Source: Pelobates cultripes (Eukaryota > Chordata > Amphibia > Anura > Pelobatidae). From it: DNA of 64,000 nucleotides. The DNA lies in assembly GCA_933207985.1 (NCBI GenBank), contig OW240912.1, positions 203,979,866-204,043,865 of the forward strand, read 5' to 3'. Positions 41,857 to 53,400 of the stretch are shown piece after piece; position 1 is the stretch's first letter; every line of letters starts with the position of its first letter. The notes beneath the pieces are model-generated. The model was given only the letters and a program-made list of their open reading frames with translations, was not told the DNA's origin and did no database searches. The translations under genes were made by a program, and so were the position numbers.

Positions 41857-43582
41857 TATATTTATGGAAACCACTGAGATATTAATGCTACCATAATCAC
41901 ACAAGTTACAGTGGGAAGCAGGGCTTGGCTGCCATACTAGATAGACACATGGCTGGTGAGCTGCTCACATTATTGGGCATAGAGCTTGATCAAAGTGTGC
42001 TTACTGTCCATCAATTGCATCCAGCAGTGGCAGCCTTGTTGCACCGTATGGTGCTTCTCCAAGAAACGTACTGCCTGAAATCAGGCAGTTTATAATAGTA
42101 GCCTGTTGAGGACTAGACTGGGAGTGGCAGCCGTGCTCCTCGTCAGAGCTCACTTGCCTATATGGCTGGTGGGACCCATATCCTTCCCCCTCTGGACTGG
42201 TGGGGGTTATCCCGGCCTCCACTGCAACAGTGCTCGACACATACTTGCAATCTAGCTCTTCTACACAAGACTGCGAGACTGACCGCCAGATAGTAGCGGT
42301 CCTGGAGTGCACATGTGAGTCAGGGACAAATCCACTCCTAAGTTGATAAACCAACTCAGCTGACTGGCATTTGCTCCCTGATGATATCGGGGCCTGTACC
42401 TCCCATTCTGGGCTGGGAACCCGGGGGGTGCGGGGGGGGTCGGGCCTTACCTAGGTACTGTCCACATGCCTTACGACTGGGACATAGCCCTAAAAATCTG
42501 TGTAAGCATGTAATGTGCTACAGTTCCCATGGAGGATTGGAGCCGGTTAGCTAAACCTGGGAGCAGTGCAGGGAGCGACCTGCCACAATATGATTTGGTA
42601 CAAGGATGCCTTCCACAGCACAGGCATCGGATGACTCTCCATCTCTTGGACATACCTGCATATTGATCCAACACACTATAGGCCTTATATTGCATGATGT
42701 TGCATGTCAGTGTACCTGCTATTAATGTGCAGGTTGCATTACTATTTTCTTTCAATGTACTCTTACTGGGGCGGTGGTTTTATCATTTATCCCCTTAAGG
42801 ACACATGACATGTGTGACATGTCATGATTCCCTTTTATTCCAGAAGTTGCTTGCTTCTACATATTTTAATTTTAGGCATGTGTGTTATATATGTCTTGTT
42901 TATATGCTTTAGTCCTTTGACATGTTTCCTGCATTACATGACACGTGGTACCTATTATATCCCAACTGTTCTTATTTGCATCTTCATCATATGCTTATTG
43001 CTCTGACCTAGCATTAATTTCATCCGCAAATGATGTATTGTTAAACGTTGTTTCTCTTGTCTTATTTTTTAAAAAGAAGTGGTAATCCAGCTTGTCCTGA
43101 ACTACAATGTCAACTGTATACCTACGTATAAGATTTTTGTTATTTGTTGTTACTTGTATTTTTAATTTGCTACTGATAAAAAATGAATGAGAAAAAAATC
43201 ACATACATAAAAAATAAAGTTGACAAACTAATTACACCAACAAACAGATGAAAATAAAAGGGAAATTAACAGAAAATCCTAGTTACTTATGTGGCTAGTA
43301 CAATAATTGTATCAGTACCCAGTAATACATTCATCTGTGTAATCAGATACCCCCACATCTCTTCCCACTCCTCAATTCAAATAAACTTATGCCATTGACA
43401 CTGCAGAACATACTCCTTCAATCCTTTTCACTGCTAAGCGCCTTCCAAGAATAAAGTCCACAGGACTCACAAGCAGAGCCAGCATTAGAGATGTGAGATC
43501 TGTGCGGCTGCATAGGGTGCCATGGCAGCAGGGGCGCCAGGTGGCCTATATAGCTTGCACATGCATGAAACGGCAGCACAAT
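41857..43582. other. Unassigned; possible internally deleted LINE and a MITE end
   Basis: A GC-moderate stretch (41930-42480) without long ORFs is followed by AT-rich DNA ending in a L1-like tail (ttgtatttttaatttgctac and aataaag, 43150-43220). This could be a LINE leader joined to a tail, but I have no protein evidence. At 42791 ccccttaaggacacatgac resembles the ends of the TTAA elements at 59313. Confidence 0.25.
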
Positions 43583-43745
43583 GGCAGAGTGAGTGTGTGT
43601 GTGTGTCTGCCTGTAACTGTGTGACTGTCTGCCTGCAAGTAAGTGTATGTGTGTGTGTGTGTGTATGTGTGTGTGTGTGTGTGTATGTGTGTGTGCAACC
43701 TTCTGCCTGTAACTGTGCAAGTGACTGTATGTAGGTGACTATGTG
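43583..43745. repeat. (TG)n microsatellite
   Basis: This is a gtgtgt-rich array with ctgcctg interruptions and a nearly pure (TG)n core at about 43645-43695. Confidence 0.9.
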
Positions 43746-44289
43746 CCTGGGACTGTGTGCATGTTGCTGTATTTGACAGTATATGTACATAATTGTGTGC
43801 ATCTGACTGTGTGCATATGATACGCATCTGCATTCACAAATAGGCCTACATGCATTTTTTAAATCAGAATTAATTATCCATCCCAAATATCCCACACAGT
43901 CAATACACGCAAAAAAATAGCACACATAGGGGCAAGGCAGCATGCCAGATTCCCATCACACTGGATCACCAGAGATCAGCATGCCCCACTCCCTTCAGGG
44001 TAACAACAGCAAAGGAAAACATTTTTTTTTTCTTTAATAATGATTAATTTTATAAAGCCTTACATGAATGAATGGGTTTGACAGGGAGGGTGCTGTGATG
44101 AAAGGCTTAAGGCCAGACCTTAATGATGTTTTGGGCTCCCAACCTAGCAGCCATCGCGGTACATCTGCTGGGCACTGCTGCAAAAAACGCTCCTTTATCA
44201 TCAGATCCTCCCACATCTGCAGTGTAGCTCTCTGTGGAACATTTCTGTAAGGTCCAAAATCTGTGCCTTTACACCTTTTGGGGTTGCAC
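43746..44289. other. No gene recognised
   Basis: I see no known element here. The Ngaro-like leader starts further right. Confidence 0.3.
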
Positions 44290-44458
44290 TATTTCTGCAG
44301 GTGAGTGGGCAGGTGAAGTTATGGTCAGGGGGTGTGGAAAATTAATATTGGGTTTGGGGGGAGGAGAGTAGAGGTTTAAATAACGTCCATTTTAGTGAAG
44401 TGGCCATCTTAATCAAAACCTCACTTACTTCTGTGTGGTTTTGTTTTCTCTTTCAGGT
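44290..44458 (+). promoter_or_regulatory. Ngaro-like 5' leader (A1-type) with splice-acceptor-like tract
   Basis: A TATA-like gtttaaata near 44370, gaagtggccat at about 44397, and a pyrimidine tract ending tctctttcag at about 44446-44455 occur in the same order as in the A2 segment at 3523-3643. They lead directly to the ATG at 44459. I interpret this as the 5' end of a related Ngaro-like element. Confidence 0.45.
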
Positions 44459-45169
44459 ATGGCCGCTGCTGAAGAAATCCTGGCAGGTGAAGGAGAAGGG
44501 GATGGCATGTCTACAGGAAAAATTGGGGGTCCCAAGCACGTCTGCTCACCACCTGCGGTGTTGGAGAAGAGGCCGAGGAGAAGGGCCCGACTGCCCCAAC
44601 GGCTCAGCCCAGGAGCAGAACCGTTAATGAGTTCGTCGTCGCGTCGAGCGGGAGTTGCGGCCCAGGCGGAGGGACGGGCCGCAGGGGTGAGAGCGTGCAG
44701 GTCGGGCGCCGGTCAGGCACGGAGGCCTACCGCACAGAGTGCGCCCCGCCGCATGTCCGCGGGCGGGAGGCCACATCGAGAGGCTGGATCCGGCCCGGCA
44801 GAGGAGGTGGCCAGGCCGCACGGCAGTGATGGATCCGACAGGCAGCGCCCCGGTGAGTCCGCCCCTGGTGGCGATACTGAGGGGCAGGGGGACTTGACGC
44901 AAGCAGAGAGTTCGGCGCTAGTGCCCCCGCAGGTGGAAAGGGGGGAAGCAGATAGCAGGTCACGGACGGGTTTAACCCTGGCAGGGAACAGGCCCAGGGC
45001 AGAAGACAGGGACAAGGATAAGGGGAACAATGTTCCTGGGCTTAGTGGGTCAGCGGGTGGTGAATCCCAGCCCCCAGGAGGTTGCCAATGGATCAGGTGT
45101 GGACACAGCAGGATACATGATGACGGGTGCAGTGGACATGGAAGAGAGGCAAGGACCGAGGAGAAATAA
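44459..45169 (+). CDS. Candidate Ngaro/DIRS-like ORF1 (gag-like) fragment
   Basis: A GC-rich open frame of 236 codons starts MAAAEEILAGEGEGDG. It is very rich in Arg, Ala, Gly and Pro, with a basic RPRRRAR stretch near residue 35 and low-complexity SSSSRR near 60-70. I recognise no defined domain. The start is chosen at 44459 because it follows the A1-type leader directly. Position and composition suggest the nucleic-acid-binding ORF1 of a tyrosine-recombinase retroelement. The last 40 or so codons run into a purine-rich array, so the true C-terminus is probably lost. No RT, recombinase or hydrolase follows, which makes it an orphan 5' fragment. A spurious GC-rich ORF cannot be excluded. Confidence 0.4.
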   Translation: MAAAEEILAGEGEGDGMSTGKIGGPKHVCSPPAVLEKRPRRRARLPQRLSPGAEPLMSSSSRRAGVAAQAEGRAAGVRACRSGAGQARRPTAQSAPRRMSAGGRPHREAGSGPAEEVARPHGSDGSDRQRPGESAPGGDTEGQGDLTQAESSALVPPQVERGEADSRSRTGLTLAGNRPRAEDRDKDKGNNVPGLSGSAGGESQPPGGCQWIRCGHSRIHDDGCSGHGREARTEEK

Positions 45170-45615
45170 CACACATGGAGGTACTGGGGGAAATGAGACA
45201 CATGGAGAGGATGGGGAGAGAAAAAGATACACAGAGGGGAGCCACACAAATGTGCTTGGGGGAGAAAGAGACACACACAGAGGCTGGGAAGGAGACACAT
45301 AAACAAGAGACACATAAAGGGGCTGAGGAATGAAAATAAGAGACACACAGAGGGGCTTGGGAAGGGGAGAAAGAGAAAAATGTGGGTGGGGCTAAGAGAC
45401 ACATGAAATGGGCTTGGGGAGAAAGACATGCAAAAGGGATTGGGGCAAAGAGACATACAGCTGGAGACACACAAAGGGCTGGGATGAAGTAAAATATGCA
45501 CAGGGAGTTGTAAGAGACACAAAAAGGGGAAGACACACTAAAGTGGGTAAGACAATCCAAAGAGGGCATAAGAAACAAAATGGTGGCAAGAAATTCAAAA
45601 GGAAGATTAAGAGAA
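45160..45615. repeat. Purine-rich minisatellite
   Basis: Irregular units of about 25-40 bp are built on gagacacac, aaaggggctggg and ggagaaagag. Long Leu/Ser/Cys frames on the minus strand across it are artefacts. Confidence 0.85.
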
Positions 45616-45747
45616 ACAGGTGAATATGCATTTTTTTGTGGGAGGAATGCATCTTCGCCTTGGTCTCTTCGTCTCCCTGTAACTCAGTTATTCAGCACAG
45701 GAATCGTTACAGAAGAGTTGATTGACAGGCGAGAGAAATACATCTTA
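45616..45747. other. Short unassigned spacer
   Basis: Nothing recognised between the purine-rich array and the MITE. Confidence 0.3.
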
Positions 45748-46125
45748 GTAAAGGGACACTATTGTTATTAAATCGACTACAGTTTAATATATTGGTTTTG
45801 GTGTATATAGCCTGTTCCTGCAGGCTGAGCACTGTGAAGGCTGCCTTTTCACAGAAATTATAGTGTTGAAATTGCTGTCTAGGAACACCTCCAGTGGCTG
45901 TCACTCAGACAGCCACTAGAGGTGCTTCGTAGTCCTGTGCTGCACAGTGTGCAGTACCTAAGTTGAGCGTCTCTGCATGATGACGCGGGACATTACACAT
46001 TGAGATTTATTGATTAAATACATCTCTATGCTGAGATGCTGATTGGTGCTGCACAGGGTTTTACCATACATGCACAATTTCCTCCCAATGCTTTCCTATG
46101 GGAAAGCATTGAATTGGCAGAGATC
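45748..46125 (+). mobile_element. T2-type MITE, right part cut by a CR1 fragment
   Basis: The left end reads taaagggacactattgtta. The interior includes ccaatgctttcctatggg and agcattgaattgg, which matches 24938-25045 in inverse orientation. The right end is missing where a CR1 fragment begins at 46129. Confidence 0.55.
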
Positions 46126-46362
46126 ATAGAAACATAGAATGTGACGGCAGTTAAGAACCATTCGGCCCATCTATTCTGCCCAATTTTCTAAATACTTTCA
46201 TTAGTCCCTGGTCTTATCTTATAGCTAGGATAGCCTTATGCCTATCCCATGCATACTTAAACTCCTACACTTCGTTAACCTCTACCACTTCAGCTGAGAG
46301 GCTATTCCATGCATCTATTACCCTCTCAGTAAAGTAATATTTCCTGATATTATTTTTTTAAA
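46126..46362 (-). mobile_element. CR1 3'-end fragment
   Basis: These 235 bp match 18814-19050 closely, with the tail repeat at 46129-46141. It is 5'-truncated. Its upstream end abuts the left arm of the palindrome at 46370. Confidence 0.9.
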
Positions 46363-46369
46363 TAAGCTT

Positions 46370-46651
46370 CACTTCAGCTAATTCTAAAATATGAAGAGGC
46401 TGCAGATCATCAGGCTAAAAGAGAGGAGTGCTAGACAGGGCTGGGCTGGGAACGAAAAGCAGCCCTGGAAAAAAATTCTATACCAGCCCAATAATGCATG
46501 GTTGTATAGGGAGAGGGCTGGTATAGAATTTTTTTCCAGGGCTGCTTTTCGTTCCCAGCCCAGCCCTGTCTCTTTTTCGTTCCCAGCCCAGCCCAGCTCT
46601 TTTAACCCTGATGATCTGCAGCCTCTTCATATTTTAGAATTAGCTGAAGTG
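46370..46651. repeat. Large near-perfect palindrome
   Basis: The left arm (46370-46490) and right arm (46515-46651) are inverted copies separated by 24 bp. They share cacttcagctaattctaaa, gaagaggctgcagatcatca and gggctgctttt-type blocks. The right arm is longer because ctctttttcgttcccagccc is partly duplicated. Apparent ORFs across it are not genes. No element ends were recognised, so the origin may be a fold-back duplication. Confidence 0.85.
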
Positions 46652-46911
46652 AAGGACTATAGAGGCCAGGGTATAGCCAGAGCTTGGTGAATTACTGAGG
46701 CCTGCATTCTGAGGGGGTCCATTGGGTGGCCCTAAGTGCATGGGCCATGAGCATCTGTCTTCAGTGACCCTCTCAGTGCTGTGGCCCTTTAGCTGAACAA
46801 CTGGGCACCTTTAACATTTCCTCCCAGCTAACAGAATGAGGTGCAATGGAGGAACAGGCACAGAGGAGGAGGAACGGTCCAGGTGAACCTCTAACTCCAA
46901 ACAGCCTTAGC
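46652..46911. other. No gene recognised
   Basis: Short spacer before the TG array. Confidence 0.3.
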
Positions 46912-47624
46912 CAGTCTGTGTGCATAAATCTCTGTGTCTACATGTGTGTCAGTGTATCTGTGTGTCTATCTGCGGGTCTGTATCTGATTCTGTGTATCTA
47001 TATGTGTGTTTGTGTATCTATCTTAGTATTAATATGTATCTGTGTATATTTATATGCATGTCTGTATGTGTGTTTGTGTGTCTGTGTATCAATCTGTGTA
47101 TATGTGTGTCTGTGTGTTTGTGCATCTGTGTGTCTATTTGTGTATTTATCTGTGTGTCTGTGTAGCTGTTTGTGTGTCTGCATGTGTATCTGTGTGTCTA
47201 TGCATTTGTGTTTGTATCTTGTATCTGTGTGTCTGTATGTGTATCTTGTATCTGTGTATTTATCAGTGTGTCACTGCCTGTATGTTTGCTTGTGTGTCTG
47301 TGTATCTGCATGTGTGTCAGTGTCCCCCCCTGTGTATTAGTGTGTACCTATGTGTATCTTTGTTTGTGTATCTGTATGTGTGTCAGTGTTTGTATTTGTA
47401 TGAGTGCCATTCTGTGTATCTTCATGTGTGTCAGTCTGTGTATCTGTATGTGTGTCAGTGTGTGCACCTGTGTGTCTGTGTATTTGTAGAGATCACTTCC
47501 CTGATCTCTAGGCTATCTCTGCACCCCCATATCAGTGTTTGTATCTGTGTGTGTCAGTGTGTATATCTGTGTGAAACTGTATGTGGATGTGTGTCAGTGT
47601 GTGTCTGTACCTGCATGTGTTTTT

Positions 47625-47660
<36 letters not shown>

Positions 47661-47672
47661 AGTGTGTAGAAA
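46912..47672. repeat. TG-rich array with an embedded minisatellite unit
   Basis: Units such as tgtgtatctgtgtgtcag run to 47490. A single 40-bp block (gatcacttccctgatctcta, ggctatctctgcaccccc) follows at 47491-47530, then more TG units and a pure (TG)n at about 47631-47660. The embedded block is one unit of the array at 54270-54780. ORFs here are artefacts. Confidence 0.9.
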
Positions 47673-50600
47673 AGAAAACAGAAAAGGTGGGGGTACAGTT
47701 TGAGGTGTAAATATATTATAAGGACGCCTTACACCTAGCAAATCAAACTCTAATCTCTGATACAAAAATAAATAAATCCTTTAACTATTCTGCTGCCCTG
47801 CCCTGCCACGAACATAACTACTCCAAGTGGTTTGTGACTTAGTTCAGTGGGTAAATACATTTTAACCCCAAGCAAGTACACACATAATTTGCATGTAACC
47901 GATTTGATACCCTTTGTGGTTATCTTGAGTTTCCAAGCTGGCCGTAAAATACAGGTAGAGGATAAGCATGACGGTAGGAATTCTAGGTTGACCAATTTAA
48001 ACACAAAATATATAAACAATTTTAGAAAAGTGTCATATATTTTATGGTACACCTGGTACATAGATATCTTTTTCATATGTGGATTTGTTATCATTCTTAC
48101 ATTTCAAAGAAGCCTTACAAGACCTGTCTACGACTTAGAATAATTGACTTACCCATTTCCCTAAATAGCTAAAGATACGTTGCTCATGTTTGGACTTCTT
48201 TTGTATGGAACGCTTCCAACAATCTGAATATGTATAACAGGTGGTATGATTCATCTCTGGATTATTAATGTTTTTTGAATATGACTCTAAGCAGAAAGCC
48301 TGACTCAAGACTAATTATTGTCGACTAGCATATCAAAAGGTCCCAAAGTCTGTAAAGCAAGACAGCCAGTAGGTTTTGGGGAAAAGTACACATGCATGTC
48401 CTTTAGGTGCAACGTTCCACACCTGGCCAGAGATATGCAGGAAGGAACTCCATTAACAACCCTTTTCCTGTTATCAGCCATACCACCTCTAATGGGTAAC
48501 TATTTCATGTATGCACCACACATTTATTAACAATATATGCTCACTGATGCATTGTCGTTTATGGTCAAGAAACATGGTCACCCTACAATAGAGGTTAGAG
48601 TTAAAGGTTAGTTAGGGAAAGTAAGTACTGCATTTTGTGTCTTCGTGTATGTTTCTGTCTGTGAGTCTTTGGACCTTAGGTGGAATGTTTTACTTATAGT
48701 TGAAGTTCACACATACATGGGGAACTTGAATTTTGAATAAGGTTCTTCTCTGTATTCTCATAATTTAACTGGAAACAGATCACAGATATGATGGCAAGTG
48801 TAACCCCCAGCCAAACAACCAAGCTATTCTATTTTTCATTCAGTTTAATTAAGATAGACAACGGTTGCTCAGTAAAATGGGAGCTGTGGTGAATTTAGAA
48901 AAGAATTGCAAACCAATGTCCAGCTTAGCTGTCTTTCTCTGTGACTATTCTTACCAAAATAGTGTCATTTCCTTATCAATTTTCCAATATTCTCAGTTTA
49001 GTAAAAACTAAAATAAATTAAAAAAAATTTAAAATAAAACCTGATGTATCTTTGAGATCATAATAATCTGTGCCCATGAAACATTTATTCATCCTAACTT
49101 AACCAACTGCAAAAAGAAGTTTAAGCCCTAGTGTCGAGTACATTCCTTGAGCTGCACTCATCCGTGCTACTATGCAAAAATAAAGCATATAAATATACTT
49201 TTCACCATTTAATACACACCTTTTGTCTGCAATTAGTCCCTAGACCGTACTTCACTAAGTACTATGCCCATGTAAATCACAGAGTTCACTGCTGGAGCTA
49301 TATAAATACAAACTGAATAAATAAAATATACACCATATATCTTTATATAAAGATAGCTAGCTTGACAATGGAATAGTCCAGCCGAGAATTCAATAAGATG
49401 CATTTATTTCAGTACTGAGCTAATATTAATGTGATAGAATATTGAAATGAAGAAATAGAATTTTCGGCTTTGTCTTACTTTGACATATATGCTACAATTT
49501 CATCTCTCTTGAGAATTTAGCTACACAACTCAAGTCCTTAGGGACTATAATCAAGTCAGAATAAGCAATATTAATTATTTTAAAAAGATAAATGCATGTA
49601 CAAATAAAATAGCATTTCTGTTTGTTAAAAAATATGCCTTTTCCACCGTAGAGAGGGACATCTTTTGGTCTATTCAGTAAAAGGAGGTCTACAGTAATTT
49701 CCCAGTCCCTGCTTTTTCTAACACTAATAAAGTAGAATAATAGAATAACAGAAGGTAATTTCTTGAAATAGATAACCCCAATCAGTCGTCCCAAATATAC
49801 CGTAATAGCAAACAGAAAGCAAGAAAGGGAAACAATGACGTACTGAAGGCAACTTAAAATATATTTGCTAATAAAGGGTAAATTTAAAATGAAATTATCT
49901 AAAACTGCTAATTTAATTGAAAACATTAATAAAAACAATGCACTGAAATGTGTGGTAGGAATTGCTCACCCGTGCTCAATGAGAATAAAAAAAAAACACC
50001 CTAGAGACATTTCCCTATAAACACATACTGTAACCTTCAATCCTTAGATTCAAAAATGCATATGTGATAAAGATTGGGTTATATTCACTACAGTTGGTAT
50101 TATAGAGGATTGACAAGGGAATTACATGATTAATTGAATTCAATGTATGTCAAAACCTGTCAGTCTGTCTGTGCCATGGGGGGCAAATCCTAGGTAAAAC
50201 TAATCAACATACTATATCATGTTAAATTAAATTGTTGATTAGATATTCATCATGTTAAATAAAGAGCAGAGATAAGGTATTAAACATATGTGTGAAGTAG
50301 AGCTGGTTCAGTGGTGATAATCACAGGAATAGACAGAGTAGGGAGAGGACACTTGACATGCGCATAGTCATTCTTTGCATATGTCATAAACATTCATGAC
50401 CACAAGCCCCAAAAAGACACAGATACCAAATTTAAAGTGGATAAAATATCACGGCTTTAATAAAATATATATGTAAATATAAATGACAAAATCGGTCAAT
50501 GCCAAACATACACAATTTTAACATAGACATATAAATTCACCCCCAACTATAAGACTACTTTACCCACTGACAATGACCCATAACATAAAATAACAACAAT

Positions 50601-51089
50601 AATCCATATAACAAAATATGAATACATAACACAAAACACAGCTACAACAGGCATCATACTCTAAGTGATTTAACATTGTAGGGATATACTGAGATACTCC
50701 ATCATTCTCATGTTGAAAGACACCTACCAGCGGGCTCCAACCTAACAATTAACAAATTCAATCAAGTGAATATTGTTACTGAACTTCAAAACATCCCAGC
50801 TACCAATCCTATTTACCCCCCAATTTCTTATCTAGCCCCTGCTGCCATGATCAAACGGGATAAATGGAAGAAACTACCACACACCAATACACAAAATAAG
50901 GGATGGAGGGTGGGACAACAACAGGTAAGTCTGGATAATTAAAATTGCCCCTAGTCTAAAATGTCCATTACTATTATATGAAATCAAGTAAGCTCTGCCC
51001 CCCACAGATAGCTTAATCAATAAAGAACCTCCAAATATATAAGACCCATTTCCTTAGCTTTGCTGGTCCCTGGGCTACATTCAGTATTA
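47673..51089. other. No gene recognised; AT-rich unique DNA
   Basis: 3.4 kb without recognisable coding, RNA or mobile signal. An open frame of 148 codons on the minus strand at 49492-49938 is hydrophobic and AT-driven, with no recognisable family; I do not call it a gene. Confidence 0.4.
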
Positions 51090-52079
51090 CACACTGTGAC
51101 GAGACCAATCTCGCCACATTGCATTGGAGAAGCCTGGTTGCTCGCCTGCTGCCTCTGGACTATGGCCCCCTGTTAAAAGACATCTTTTTTACCTGCAGAA
51201 AAGCTTCATTCGTGCTTTTCTGCCTGGGGTTCGGTAGATTTGTTTGAATGTGTTATACCCCAGATAGGAATCCCATGGAGCCCATTCGTATGAAACTGAC
51301 TGTAAAGACTTTGGCTCCATGGCGATTAAACTGTATTCGTGTGGTCTGAGCGCCATTCACTTAATAATGTGCGCTCAGACCTGAGCTATCTGGGGATATG
51401 TTAAATGTATAGTTTTAACGTAATGTGTCTTACCTGGTGTATTTTAACAGTAATGCTTGTTTTGTGTCCCCATGTGCATAATGGAGTCTTGTATAAAATG
51501 GGACTTTGTGTATTGTACAGTATTTTAATGCTTTGTGCTAACCATGTGCATAATGGAGTCTTGTCTCTGTCCTGGGAGATAATTTAATTACTTCTCAATT
51601 ATCTCCTGGGCAGAGGAGAGGAAGCCAGGATGCATTGTGGTAAAAAGTATGTGTAATTGGGTTACCTCTCAGGATAAGGGGAGGGAATCTGTGGGTTGTA
51701 ACTAATATGTTACTGGATATTTTATACCTCCCTGTGGGCGGTCCTGTATTTGCAAGACTGTAATAAAAACCAGGCTGGGTGTGCCAGCACCTCAGACCAC
51801 TGCTTGACCCTCAACACGGAGCCTTGTCTCGTTCTTTGGGGGGATTCACTGTATGCTGTTAGAGACTGATTGCCAGGAGTGTAAGCTGATTGTCTGCTTT
51901 TCCTGTTCGTCTGCTAGCAGCTATTTGGGAGGTTCCAGTTCGGGAGTTGGAGTGCTATTTTGTATCCAGTTCGGGAGTTTGGTGTTCTGCAGTAGCTGTG
52001 CCTGTATCTATGGAAAGGGGGCCGATCGCCTAAACGTTTTTTTTTTCCCTTTTGGTGCAAAACAGTCCGTTACACACAC
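51090..52079 (+). mobile_element. Solo LTR (retrovirus-like) with 5-bp target-site duplication
   Basis: The 980-bp LTR (51095-52074) starts tgtgacgagacc and ends gtccgttaca, the expected TG...CA. It is flanked by cacac on both sides (51090-51094 and 52075-52079). An aataaa signal lies near 51761, about 300 bp from the end, followed by a probable R-U5 part. An internal ~74-bp partial duplication (catgtgcataatggagtctt at about 51472 and 51544) is present. No internal coding region remains, so it arose by LTR-LTR recombination. Whether it is ERV or Gypsy cannot be told from the LTR alone; length and layout favour ERV. Confidence 0.8.
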
Positions 52080-52160
52080 TTAAGTAGGAATAGTAGGGAA
52101 TTCAAAGTGAATCTAATTTTGTTCAGATTAGTTAAGTAGCAAGCATTCCCCAAGTAGGCA

Positions 52161-52314
52161 TTATAGAGCAGGGGTGTAAAAAATATAGAACCCCAGATGT
52201 TTTAATACTACAGCTTCCATGATGCTTTGACATTATAAAAGCATGCAAAGGATCATGGGAGTAGTAGTTCTTCAACATCTGAAGATCTACTCTTTGGGCA
52301 CCCCTGTTATAGAG
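52161..52314. mobile_element. hAT-type MITE, second copy, with 8-bp duplication
   Basis: The flanks ttatagag at 52161-52168 and 52307-52314 are a perfect 8-bp duplication. The 138-bp element begins caggggtgtaaaaaa and ends gggcacccctg. It shares the interior catgatgctttg / ggatcatggga hairpin with the copy at 35098-35249. Two copies with independent 8-bp duplications make the hAT assignment strong. Confidence 0.85.
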
Positions 52315-52426
52315 TATGCGATCTACCCTATTTCTGCAAACCCAGAAGTAAATATCCAAGCAGAAAATGGTTCAGCATTCTTTCTACAAGTTAATTTAGC
52401 ATTTTGACTGCGGCTCCCTGATACCC

Positions 52427-52504
52427 GCAAATCATATACAATATCTTGGAAATCACACAGACAATCCGATGTGTGTGATTTCCATTATATTGTATATGAT
52501 TTGT
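52427..52504. repeat. Palindrome, ~33-bp arms
   Basis: The phrase aaatcatatacaatat with ggaaatcacaca is followed, after 11 bp, by its near inverse tgtgtgatttcc and atattgtatatgattt. No associated gene or element end was recognised. Confidence 0.75.
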
Positions 52505-52964
52505 GCCTCCTCATCCCTCCATAAGACTTGCTAAACAGGGGCCCACTCGGGTGCTGGCCATTTAAGAGCCCACGAGCCCCATCCTCACAGAGAGCTACAC
52601 GGGAGTATTTCATAGAGGAGGAGGCTGGAGGCACCTGAGGAGCAGGGCAGCTGGAGGCAGCTGAGGAGAGCAGTGCAGCATGGTGGCAGAGGAGAGGTTG
52701 GAGTGAGCATGCAGCAGTAATAATTTTTTTAGCCAAGGCCAGAACCCCAAGCAAGTCATCCTCTTGGACACAAAGGTAAGCTAACAGGAGGGTGGCTGCA
52801 AATCATGGGCGTCCGCAGGAACTTTTCCAGGGGTGGGGCATAATTGTAATGACATCCATGCTTGGTCTCTTTTTGACAGTGTCATGAAAGGGAGGAGCAT
52901 AGTCATTATCACATAAAGCCAGGGTGAATAGCATTTTGACAACTATGGTGTCAGGAATATATGT
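52505..52964. other. No gene; A/G-rich then MITE interior
   Basis: The A/G-rich stretch near 52610-52710 has short repeats (ggaggcagctgaggag). Nothing coding was recognised. Confidence 0.3.
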
Positions 52965-53400
52965 TTGTATTCCTGACACTATAGTGTTCCTTTAAGCAAA
53001 TTAAAGAACATTCTGGTCACCATAACAACTTTATCTAAATGAAAATGCTATGATGCCAGGAAGCCCCTGAGTGCTCTCTTTCCTTTAAGGGGTTAAACCG
53101 CTCTCAAATGGTTTAACCCCAAAGGCTTCCTCCAGCTCCAGATTTCCAGGTCGCTCAGTGGTATTCGGCTTCTGAAACGGAGTGTCAGGAAGTGTAGATT
53201 GACGTCAGGCATGGGTGCTACAGATTGGCTAGAGTGGTCAGTTGATGCTCTAAGCCAATCGCTAGTTCCCAGTTCATAAAAATGTTTTACTTTTATGAAT
53301 GGGAGCTACTGATTGGCTTAGAGTGCCAGCTGACTGCTCTAGCCAATCAGCGACACCCTTCCCCAGCGGCCCTCTGTGCTTCCTGACACTCAGTAAATAA
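52965..53400. mobile_element. T2-type MITE ends, adjacent
   Basis: The right end ctgacactatagtgttcc plus TTAA (52992-52995) is followed within 6 bp by a left end, TTAAagaacattctggtcacc (53001 on). The interior of the second includes an inverted pair (gattggctagagtg / cactctaagccaatc, near 53225 and 53310). This suggests two MITEs side by side or one inserted at the edge of another. Confidence 0.45.

Noticed and set aside
44713..45522. 269-codon minus-strand ORF rich in Ser, Pro, Leu and Cys
   Set aside because: Its first part is the antisense of the GC-rich plus-strand ORF and the rest is the antisense of a purine-rich array.
46846..47710. Overlapping Cys/Val-rich ORFs in a TG-rich stretch
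   Set aside because: Simple-sequence artefact; all plus-strand frames give similar low-complexity peptides.
49492..49938. 148-codon hydrophobic minus-strand ORF
   Set aside because: AT-driven composition, no recognisable family or promoter, and no splice context; chance is more likely.
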